Origin: an uncultured Lachnospiraceae bacterium
Lineage (GTDB): Bacteria; Bacillota; Clostridia; Lachnospirales; Lachnospiraceae
Length of the DNA stretch: 34,864 nt
Direction of reading: 5' to 3'
NCBI GenBank assembly: GCA_910587895.1
Contig: CAJUOE010000164.1
Coordinates: forward strand, 1-34,864
The translations under genes were made by a program, and so were the position numbers. How positions within the stretch are numbered: the stretch's first letter is position 1; every line of letters starts with the position of its first letter. Under the pieces are notes generated by a model. It searched no databases. It was given only the letters and a program-made list of their open reading frames with translations, and was not told the DNA's origin. Positions 7,488-14,835 of the stretch are shown here, piece by piece.

Positions 7488-8663
7488 TTATCTGCTCTTC
7501 TTAATAATTTTCTCTATCAAAAAATCTGCCGCTATTTCACTTTCATCGAACGCCACTGTTTTCATCAGACTGACTCCAAATACTTTACTGACTTTTTCCA
7601 GCAGCTCGTCTGTATAAGTCAAAATTCCGTCCCTGATATCTTCGATCCCGTCCAGATAAATAGACTCGCGGTTTTTCCTGCGCATACTGTCAAGGCTGAA
7701 ATAATCCTCGCAGATATATGTATGAATATCGCTGCCGCTTCCATCCACAATAACAGGGTATCCCCCAATCTCGCCAAACACGCCCGGACAGTGCAATTTG
7801 CATATCTTTCCATCACGGATGGAAGATAACAATGCTTTAATAATCTCAAAATTGCTGGAAGCATTCATCATATTTCTTTTAGCGTCCACTGGCATGAGAA
7901 TCCCGCATCGAGAAAAAACTTCTCTCAAATCAACCGCAAGCTCTTCTTCTCTATACCGCACATTAATCAGCATATCGACGCCTTCCGTATGTCCCTCCTT
8001 GCTGATTACCACATCATGAAAATGCGCTGTTGCAAAAGTAACGTCTATATTCCAATAATCCTCTATTTCTAGCATCTCTGACACCGCGAACTTAATTCTG
8101 GGCACAAGATGATTGATGTTCCCGCTGCCAAAATCCGGATATGTCTTACCCGCCGATCTTAACCATGGAATCACTGCATCCGAGTATGAAGTGTTAATCA
8201 CAATTGCATCGGATTGCGCCTGCTCATAACCTTCCATAATATTCTTGGTAAATCTTATGGAAAGCGGTGTCCAAATCCCATAAGCGCGGACACTACTCCA
8301 TGAAATGCTTCCGTATTTCAATCCCGGATAAGCACGGCTGCTATTTACAATGAAGTCCGGTTTGTAGCTTCCTATTGCCGCTGAAATGGAATCTATATTA
8401 TTGAGATCCACATTCCCGATTATTTTGATATTTGTCCTGTTTTGTCCGCGAATCATAGAAGCTACTTTTACGATATTCACATCCGACCGCATTTTTTCTT
8501 CACTGCGCCCAACTACACAAATCTCTGTTCTCTCATCTCCTGCCGACATCAAATAATCCAGCAGATAATTGCCGACGCTTCCCAGACCGATAATCATAAT
8601 TCGCGCACTGCGGCTTTTTAACTCATTTCTTAAAAAGTTTAGTTTCTCATCTACCATTTTCAT
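7488..8663 (-). CDS. Unassigned Rossmann-fold dehydrogenase-like protein in the phosphonate branch
   Basis: A 391-residue protein. An NAD(P)-binding loop (IMIIGLGSVGNYLLDYL) is near residue 23, with VVGRSEEK at the end of the second strand. DFIVNSSRAYPG is near residue 105. The C-terminal half contains TAHFHDVVI and GVFGEIGGYPVIVDG, loosely reminiscent of malate/lactate dehydrogenase C-terminal domains. I cannot place it in a named family with certainty. It overlaps the preceding nucleotidyltransferase gene by 17 bases and is followed within 12 bases by the Fom1-like gene, implying co-translation and a related task. Possible roles are reduction of phosphonopyruvate or another keto-phosphonate, or of a nucleotide-linked keto-sugar. 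The first ATG is used; a second lies two codons later. Confidence 0.65.
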   Translation of the reverse strand: MKMVDEKLNFLRNELKSRSARIMIIGLGSVGNYLLDYLMSAGDERTEICVVGRSEEKMRSDVNIVKVASMIRGQNRTNIKIIGNVDLNNIDSISAAIGSYKPDFIVNSSRAYPGLKYGSISWSSVRAYGIWTPLSIRFTKNIMEGYEQAQSDAIVINTSYSDAVIPWLRSAGKTYPDFGSGNINHLVPRIKFAVSEMLEIEDYWNIDVTFATAHFHDVVISKEGHTEGVDMLINVRYREEELAVDLREVFSRCGILMPVDAKRNMMNASSNFEIIKALLSSIRDGKICKLHCPGVFGEIGGYPVIVDGSGSDIHTYICEDYFSLDSMRRKNRESIYLDGIEDIRDGILTYTDELLEKVSKVFGVSLMKTVAFDESEIAADFLIEKIIKKSR

Positions 8664-9414
8664 AATTCTCTTCCATCTTTTCTATGTCTTCAAAATCCTC
8701 AACCGTATTGCAGTTTATCCATGACTGCAGAGCAATGATTTCATATTCACTTCGTGTAAGGCTGCCAAAGTACTCCTGTATGAATCCAAGATTTGTCTTT
8801 TCCCATTCCTTTGGGCTGAGACGCATCATCACTTCCACAACTCTAGCTTTATCCGTAAATTTCCATATCTGACCGGAATTAAAAATTCCTAAAAATGGTT
8901 CTCTGATTTCAAGCATAGAATGGCTGGTATCAAATATAAAATGAATACCGTATTCGCCGTCATAATAAAAAGCTACCGATTTATCTGCCAAAATCGCTTC
9001 GTGATTACAGGTTAGTACATTATCTTGTGCTTCCCATATACGTCTGAAACTTTTGTCATCCACCCACAAATCGCCTTCTGCAAATACCAATTCATCGTAA
9101 TCCATATCCGCAGCCGCTTTCAGCCCCAGATAAAGGCTGTAGCCCGATCCATACTCCTCAAACCTTTCATTTTTCAGCAAAACGATACGCTCATGCAACT
9201 CGCCGAAATATAAATCTATGGCTTTTTTCAGTGCATTGTATTTAAATCCTCCTACGATGATATACTTATCAACCTCCGGATTTTGATAAATCATATGATA
9301 AAGCAGCGATTCCTTTATATCTGTTTTGTGATAGAGACATTTCAGACAAGGCTGCCCTAAAGACTGACTGAACCTGCTTGCGATGCCTGCTACGGTAATA
9401 ATCATAATTTTCAA
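8647..9414 (-). CDS. MobA-like nucleotidyltransferase family protein
   Basis: A 255-residue predicted NTP transferase. The start VAGIASRFSQSLGQPCLKCL is a variant of the usual GGxGTRL...PK loop. EGDLWVDDKSF near residue 105 is the likely metal-binding strand, and NTVEDFEDIEKME is a typical C-terminal block. I choose a TTG start at 9414 with AAGGAG eight bases upstream; it overlaps the preceding stop as TTGA. The first in-frame ATG is three codons downstream, too far from that site. Flanked by an SDR gene and a dehydrogenase-like gene in the phosphonate part of the operon, it probably activates a sugar or phosphonate with CTP or another NTP. The substrate cannot be read from sequence. Confidence 0.75.
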   Translation of the reverse strand: MKIMIITVAGIASRFSQSLGQPCLKCLYHKTDIKESLLYHMIYQNPEVDKYIIVGGFKYNALKKAIDLYFGELHERIVLLKNERFEEYGSGYSLYLGLKAAADMDYDELVFAEGDLWVDDKSFRRIWEAQDNVLTCNHEAILADKSVAFYYDGEYGIHFIFDTSHSMLEIREPFLGIFNSGQIWKFTDKARVVEVMMRLSPKEWEKTNLGFIQEYFGSLTRSEYEIIALQSWINCNTVEDFEDIEKMEENYENGR

Positions 9415-10400
9415 TGTTCTAGCTCCTTCACACACATTTCGATCCCCTGAGCCAAGGAAATCTTTGGTACCCAGTTGGTTCTTTCCCTGATTTTTTTCGT
9501 GCTTAGAACCCGCCTTTCCGGGTCTGATTCCCGATATCCGCTGAATGTAATTTCAGGGTTTTCAATTCCCATCTTTCTTCCGCAAAGCTTTACCAAATCA
9601 ATAATGGAAATCTCCTCATCAGTTGCTACATTGTATACCGAACCGTCCAGTGCGCTCCCCGTCTCCGCAAGCGCAATCACAGCCGCACAGCTGTCTTCAT
9701 TATGCAGAAATGTCCTTTTATTTCTTCTTGAGTTTTCCAGAAGCTCCACGCTGCCTTTCTCCCGCAACGCATGAATAATATACGGAATGATATGTTTCGG
9801 ATATAATTCGTTTTTACTATATACATTTGCAAAACGGATTGAACAGCCCAAAATTTTGTGTTCTGACACAGCATCTCTCATAAAAAATTCTGTAAGCAAT
9901 TTCCCCGTGGCATAGCTTGTCCGCTGACTGTGCTCCGCATTCGCCATTGTAATATAATCTGATTCGGCTACTCCGCCTTCGGCATTCCACGAATTCATGG
10001 AATACACCTCTGAAGTAGAGCAATTAATGAATACCTTCGCGCCCACCTCAATCGCCTGCTCCAAAAAAGCCTTCATTCCTACCACATTCGTCTCAAAGGT
10101 ACGGTTCACATGATAGAAATGCTCTGTATGCACAACCGCCGCGCAATTGATATATATAAGTTCCTCATATTTATCCCTCTGTACAATTACCTCACTTTTC
10201 AGCGCATCCATCTGTTCTCCGTTGTTCAGGTCATATTCATAAAAGGTAAAATTAGCATTGGATATCATATCCTCGACAGTCTTTAGCGAGGATGCAAAAA
10301 AATTATCAAACCCAATTACCTGATGTCCCGCCGAAATCAGTTTTCTGGCAAGTTCATTTCCCGTCATTCCTGTAACGCCGCTGATGATATATAACTTCAT
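9411..10400 (-). CDS. NAD-dependent epimerase/dehydratase (extended SDR)
   Basis: A 329-residue extended short-chain dehydrogenase. The cofactor loop is GVTGMTGNELARKL at residue 8. The catalytic Tyr-Lys pair is in TSYATGK near residue 165, preceded by the Ser of NCSTSEVYS. The length and the ERRVLSTKKIRERTNW C-terminal block are those of nucleotide-sugar 4-epimerases and dehydratases. Its ATG overlaps the stop of the metallophosphatase gene by one base (TAATG), indicating translational coupling. Its substrate may be the sugar carrying the phosphonate, but that is context only. Confidence 0.85.
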   Translation of the reverse strand: MKLYIISGVTGMTGNELARKLISAGHQVIGFDNFFASSLKTVEDMISNANFTFYEYDLNNGEQMDALKSEVIVQRDKYEELIYINCAAVVHTEHFYHVNRTFETNVVGMKAFLEQAIEVGAKVFINCSTSEVYSMNSWNAEGGVAESDYITMANAEHSQRTSYATGKLLTEFFMRDAVSEHKILGCSIRFANVYSKNELYPKHIIPYIIHALREKGSVELLENSRRNKRTFLHNEDSCAAVIALAETGSALDGSVYNVATDEEISIIDLVKLCGRKMGIENPEITFSGYRESDPERRVLSTKKIRERTNWVPKISLAQGIEMCVKELEH

Positions 10401-11128
10401 TACACACCAACCTCCAATCGTCCTTTGTAAAAATCATCTACCTGCCCATGATAAGACGCCTGTTCTTTTTCAATATCATATGGAATCTTCTCATATACCA
10501 CTTTCTCCGTCTCTGTATCCAATACAACACACTGCGCCATAGGGTTTAAATTCCTTGGCTGTCCGACAGAACCTGGATTTATAAATATTGTTTTTTTTCT
10601 ATTCCGCCTATGCGGAGCGTCCGCCTCATAAAAAATTTCTATAAAATGCGGCATATGAGAATGCCCCGAAAACACATAGTCATACATCCCATAATCCGCC
10701 AAATCCTGCCCAGGCGCTATACTCTTCCAATAAACATCCGCCAAACTGCCATGCACCGCAAGACACTTTTTTTCACCAAGCATTAATTCTGTTTGTCCGC
10801 TGCCTGTCATCTCGTCTCTGATATATTCCCATGTCTGGTCGTTCAAAATACTTCTCGTATATCGTGCGCACTGTCTGCCCCGCTCAGAGGAAAACCTGTC
10901 ATAATCCTGCGTCAAAATCGCCTGCTCATGATTGCCAAGAATATTGCAAAGAATTGGATATTGTACATTACGCAGTAACTGCACCACTTCATTTGAATGC
11001 ATTCCGTAGTCTATCAAGTCTCCCAGCAGCACGCAGCCATCAATTTGATATGCCCTGCCCATATAAGTCAGTACTGCCCGTAATGCCTCCTGATTCCCAT
11101 GTATATCCGATAAGACTAATAAATTCAC
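10400..11128 (-). CDS. Calcineurin-like metallophosphoesterase
   Basis: A 242-residue phosphatase or phosphodiesterase with all metal-binding blocks: LVLSDIHGNQEAL at the start, GDLIDYG, GNHEQ, HGS and GHSHMPH, then NPGSVGQPRN as in the YfcE/ApaH-like group. I prefer the GTG at 11128, preceded at ten bases by GGAG; an ATG six codons upstream (11146) lacks a good site and adds an atypical MRSCRK. It follows the decayed phosphonopyruvate decarboxylase by a few bases and is coupled to the SDR gene. It might remove a phosphate from an intermediate or cleave a CMP ester in the phosphonate branch, but nothing specific shows this. Confidence 0.85.
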   Translation of the reverse strand: MNLLVLSDIHGNQEALRAVLTYMGRAYQIDGCVLLGDLIDYGMHSNEVVQLLRNVQYPILCNILGNHEQAILTQDYDRFSSERGRQCARYTRSILNDQTWEYIRDEMTGSGQTELMLGEKKCLAVHGSLADVYWKSIAPGQDLADYGMYDYVFSGHSHMPHFIEIFYEADAPHRRNRKKTIFINPGSVGQPRNLNPMAQCVVLDTETEKVVYEKIPYDIEKEQASYHGQVDDFYKGRLEVGV

Positions 11129-11149
11129 TTTCCTGCAGCTCCTCATTCT

Positions 11150-11640
11150 TTATTGTCTTTGCATAACATATTTCATAAATGCCTTTTTATTGTCTTCCGC
11201 TTTTTCCCTAGGTCTTCCAAGTTCATCTCTTGAACCGACCGCAACACCAATCTCTAAAAAAACCATTTGCTGATCTATTCAATCTACAACCGCATAAGAA
11301 ATATCTAAAAGCTTTAATAATTCCAGTGTAATCTTTCCCAATATACATCCAAATGAGTAAAGGAGGTGAGCGGATTCACTCCGTTTCCACGCCCGCTGTT
11401 TTGCATATATACACATGCCAGAGCCCCTGTCGCCAGATATTCCCCAATTACAATACCTACAGATGCGCCCTCGTTTTCCGCCACGACGTAATTGTCAAAC
11501 ACATCCTTTCCATCTCGAACTAAGTAATCACAAAACTGCCGTAAAGTGGAATCCGGAACGCCTGTTACGATTCTGATTTCTATATCCTTTATTTTTTTGC
11601 AAATGTTTCTGGCTTCGTTCTGCCGCCTCCGCTATATATC
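11150..11640 (-). pseudogene. ppd: Decayed phosphonopyruvate decarboxylase
   Basis: Three pieces in the order of the family, in two frames. An N-terminal part reads IVTGVPDSTLRQFCDYL, then NYVVAENEGASVG, then YMQNSGRGNGVNPLTS and stops at 11314. A short piece reads TLELLKLLDISYAVVD and stops. A C-terminal part reads LEIGVAVGSRDELGRPREKA and ends KKAFMKYVMQRQ with TAA at 11150. Intact Ppd is about 375 residues (family knowledge); only about 150 codons remain. The start lies among stop codons, and the segment between LDVYW and TLELL and most of the TPP-binding C-terminal domain are deleted. Intact Ppd decarboxylates phosphonopyruvate to phosphonoacetaldehyde and pulls the unfavourable mutase reaction forward. 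It sits between an intact reductase gene and an intact phosphatase gene, six bases after the former. Confidence 0.9.
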
Positions 11641-11645
11641 TTTCA

Positions 11646-12773
11646 TCACAAATATCTGTTAAAAATCCTATGATAGATTCCATCTAGCGCCTTTTCAGTC
11701 AGTGTGACTGGATTGTTGTTCAACCTTTCCACATTCACAGAACCTATCAGCTCCTCCCAACATATCTCCTCGTGTTCTTTCTCTATGCCCAAATCCATTC
11801 TATATATCATTGTTTCAAAGCAGCTAAGAGCCCCCTCTGCGTCTTCGCATCTCATAATGCAGGCTATTTCAGCAAATATATGTTCCAAATAATCTCTTCC
11901 GCGGATATCCCTGCACATCTCCAGATGTTCAAGCATATACCGCCACACTTCCCTCACGCACAAAGCCGCTGCATGTCCATGGGCAATCCCGTAGAGCGAA
12001 GTCAGTTTATAGCACAATGCATGCCCCGCTGTCGTTTGGGTAATGTTAATCGCTTTGCCCGCCAGATGTGCCGCTACAAGCATCTTCTCATTTGCTATAC
12101 CCTGATTTTCCAGATACCCGTTACCGTATTCCATAATTAGCTGTACTGCCTCTTTTGCATACTCTTTGCTTTCTTCTGTGGAATTTACCGACCAGCAGGA
12201 TTCCAGTGCATGACACAGCGCATCCATGCATGTTGCCTTCCTCTGATACAACGGCAGACTGTCCAACAGTGACGGATCCAACATAAATGCATCCGGCAGA
12301 CACATTTCATGAGTAATTGACTGCTTTTCCCCCTGAAAATAAATGACGGCAAAATGTGTCGCTTCGCTTCCCGTACCCGCTGTTGTAGGAATAACAAGAA
12401 GTGGAATCTCCGATGGCTGTACTTTTTGTCTGAGATAATTTTCATTAGGATTCATGGGCGCAAAAAGTCTGATGCACTTCGCCACATCCATGGCGCTTCC
12501 CCCTCCGGCAGCTACAATCATGCTGCAGCCATGTTCCCTATAACAGTGGACGCCCTGTTTTACGGATTCATACACCGGATTCGGAGTAAATCCATGGAAT
12601 GGCACCACTGGAATACCCAGCCTGCTTTCGAGCGTTTCAAAGTATTTTCCTATTTTCAGCTTGGAAACAGATTCCCCGCACACCAGCAAAATTCTTTCTG
12701 GCCTCTGCCGAATCAAATATGTGTCCAGCCCCAGATAGTCCTTATCTGCTTTTATCCTCAACTGTCCACCCAT
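11646..12773 (-). CDS. Iron-dependent alcohol dehydrogenase, phosphonoacetaldehyde reductase type (FomC/PhpC-like)
   Basis: A 375-residue group III alcohol dehydrogenase. It has the NAD(P)-binding GGGSAMDVAK near residue 90 and TAGTGSEATHFAV near 130. Metal-ligand regions are MDALCHALES near 185 and TTAGHALCYKL with IAHGHAAALC near 245-265. In HEP-producing pathways this family reduces phosphonoacetaldehyde to 2-hydroxyethylphosphonate. The adjacency to PEP mutase upstream and to ppd remains downstream makes that the natural assignment. The start is taken at 12773 with GGAGG 12 bases upstream; an ATG at 12785 would overlap the previous gene and leave no spacing. All catalytic blocks look intact even though its expected substrate supplier is broken. 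Confidence 0.85.
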   Translation of the reverse strand: MGGQLRIKADKDYLGLDTYLIRQRPERILLVCGESVSKLKIGKYFETLESRLGIPVVPFHGFTPNPVYESVKQGVHCYREHGCSMIVAAGGGSAMDVAKCIRLFAPMNPNENYLRQKVQPSEIPLLVIPTTAGTGSEATHFAVIYFQGEKQSITHEMCLPDAFMLDPSLLDSLPLYQRKATCMDALCHALESCWSVNSTEESKEYAKEAVQLIMEYGNGYLENQGIANEKMLVAAHLAGKAINITQTTAGHALCYKLTSLYGIAHGHAAALCVREVWRYMLEHLEMCRDIRGRDYLEHIFAEIACIMRCEDAEGALSCFETMIYRMDLGIEKEHEEICWEELIGSVNVERLNNNPVTLTEKALDGIYHRIFNRYL

Positions 12774-12774
12774 T

Positions 12775-14787
12775 TCACACCACATCCTCCGGAATCAGTT
12801 TTATGATCTCTCCAAACGGCATGCAGTTTTCATCACATTCCATTGCACGGTGATGTTCCAAAATAGCATTGGCCGCTTTCTGCATTGCCGGAACAGCCGC
12901 CCTAGTCAGCTGATTGGCATAAATTACAATGTTAACTCCTCTCTCTCTGAACTCTTCCTCTGTCACTGCATGAAAAGATGTGGGAACTACGGCTAAAGGT
13001 GTTATCATATCTTTGTCACGAAAACGCTCAATAAACTCAAAAATTTCCTCCGGCTCTTTCTTTCGGCTGTGAATCATGATTGCATCCGCACCGGCATTCA
13101 CATACGCCTCCGCCCGAGACAATGCATCTTCCATGCCTTTTTCTAAAACCAGGCTTTCAATCCGGGCGCAAATCATAAATTCTCTTGTCTTTTGCGCACG
13201 TTTTCCTGCCTCTAATTTCCTACAAAAATTTTCAATATTATCCTGTTTTTGTGACACCTCCGTACCAAACAGAGAATTTTTCTTTAAGCCAGTCTTGTCC
13301 TCGATAATCACCATGGATACCCCCATGCGCTCCAACGTCCGAACCGTATACACGAAATGTTCTACCTGCCCACCCGTATTTCCATCAAATATAACAGGTT
13401 TTGTCGTAACTTCCATAATGTCGTCAATCGTCCGAAAACGGGATGTCATATCCACGAGCTCAATATCCGGCTTCCCCTTTTCCGTAGAATCACACAAGGA
13501 ACTCAACCACATCGCGTCAAATTGTTTTGCCATGCCATCCTGATAGACAGCGCTGTTCTCCACAATAAGTCCTGACAATCCACTATGCGCTTCCAGAACC
13601 GTAACAAATCCGTTACTTTCCAGACTTTTACCAAGCCGCGCTCTTCTGAAATCCGGCAGAGAAATTTCCTTACGTGTCCTATTTTCTAGCTCCCTGTATT
13701 TCTCACCCGCCGCATAAGGAAACTCGACCAGTTTTCCCCCGTACTCCGCCAGCACGGAAACCACTTCATCCCGAACAGGTTTCTGGAATCCGGTCTGCCA
13801 ATCATCTCCATGCACTACATAATCCGGCTTATATTTCTGCAAATTTCCCCGATAGCTCAAGGTTTCCTGCTTAACCACCCGGTACACACCTTTAATATTT
13901 TCAAAGAGCGCCATTCTCTCCCCCAACGGCAACAGCGGATATCTTTTATAGCTCATTACTGCTTCATCCGAAAGCACGCCAAGAATCAGTTTCCCCAATC
14001 CGGTCGCTTTTTTTATCATGGCAATATGACCGCTATGTAGCACATCCGTTGAAAAACACATGTAGACCGTCCGGTTTTCTATTCTTTTCAGGAGGGCGCT
14101 CACTGTTACCAAATCCTCGTAAGTATCAATCTCAGCACACAGTCTGTCCCCCACATCAAAAGGAAACACGTTGCAGCAATCAGAGATTTCATTAAAGGCA
14201 TTCTCCGCATAACAAGTTCTGCGATTGTTCTCGCAATACGCCACAATATTTTCAAGCCACCGCTTCCAATCTGCTTTATTTAGCTTGTACAGCGGCCATG
14301 CTGCCATCGCATCCCAGAAAAACTCTATCCCTACAGATTTTATATAGCCATCCTTAACAACTGCTTTAAAGTCTTTTTCCGGCAATTCCATTCTTGGGTT
14401 CACTGCCATACAGCTTTCCCTGCATACAAGCATCTCTTCCAATATACTATCTTCAAAAACCATGTCCCCATGGATAAGCAAAATATCATCCTGCAAATAT
14501 TTTCTTGCACAGTAAATGGAGTAAATATAATTTGTTTTTTCATACTCTTCATTTTTTACATAAGTAATCTTCAACTCTTCTTCTACTTCTTGGCAATACT
14601 GTGCCAAAACATCTGCAAATCGTCCTGTTGTGATAATGACATCCCGGATTCCCGCTTCCCGCAATTGACGAAGTTGTCTACTTAGAATTGTTTCCTGATG
14701 TGAAATTTCCGTCATACACTTGGGATGCTCTGATGCCAATACTCCCATCCTGCTGCCCATTCCTGAATTTAAAATCAATGCACGCAT
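12775..14787 (-). CDS. pepM: Three-domain PntC-like nucleotidyltransferase - cytidylyltransferase - PEP mutase fusion
   Basis: A 670-residue protein. Residues 1-230 form a MobA-like nucleotidyltransferase (LNSGMGSRMG, HPKCMTEI, TNYIYSIYCARK, HGDMVFED, EIDTYEDL), the block layout of PntC-type phosphonate cytidylyltransferases. Residues 240-370 form an HxGH cytidylyltransferase (TDVLHSGHIAMI, DYVVHGDDW). Residues 385-670 form PEP mutase with EDKTGLKKNS. The metal loop reads FDGNTGG where the paralogue at 6180-7475 has FDGDTGG, an Asp-to-Asn change at a conserved acidic position that could weaken or alter the mutase. The ATG at 14787 is chosen because GAGG precedes it at a proper distance. It is followed within two bases by the reductase gene. 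The combination suggests synthesis plus CMP activation of a phosphonate. Confidence 0.9.
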   Translation of the reverse strand: MRALILNSGMGSRMGVLASEHPKCMTEISHQETILSRQLRQLREAGIRDVIITTGRFADVLAQYCQEVEEELKITYVKNEEYEKTNYIYSIYCARKYLQDDILLIHGDMVFEDSILEEMLVCRESCMAVNPRMELPEKDFKAVVKDGYIKSVGIEFFWDAMAAWPLYKLNKADWKRWLENIVAYCENNRRTCYAENAFNEISDCCNVFPFDVGDRLCAEIDTYEDLVTVSALLKRIENRTVYMCFSTDVLHSGHIAMIKKATGLGKLILGVLSDEAVMSYKRYPLLPLGERMALFENIKGVYRVVKQETLSYRGNLQKYKPDYVVHGDDWQTGFQKPVRDEVVSVLAEYGGKLVEFPYAAGEKYRELENRTRKEISLPDFRRARLGKSLESNGFVTVLEAHSGLSGLIVENSAVYQDGMAKQFDAMWLSSLCDSTEKGKPDIELVDMTSRFRTIDDIMEVTTKPVIFDGNTGGQVEHFVYTVRTLERMGVSMVIIEDKTGLKKNSLFGTEVSQKQDNIENFCRKLEAGKRAQKTREFMICARIESLVLEKGMEDALSRAEAYVNAGADAIMIHSRKKEPEEIFEFIERFRDKDMITPLAVVPTSFHAVTEEEFRERGVNIVIYANQLTRAAVPAMQKAANAILEHHRAMECDENCMPFGEIIKLIPEDVV

Positions 14788-14835
14788 ATACCCAACCTCT
14801 TTTATCCGACACATCACAAGGAACTATACTTACCG

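Noticed and set aside
11314..11502. A 62-codon ORF that could be annotated as a separate small protein
   Set aside because: Its sequence matches the internal part of phosphonopyruvate decarboxylase and is flanked by the other fragments in order, so it is part of the pseudogene.
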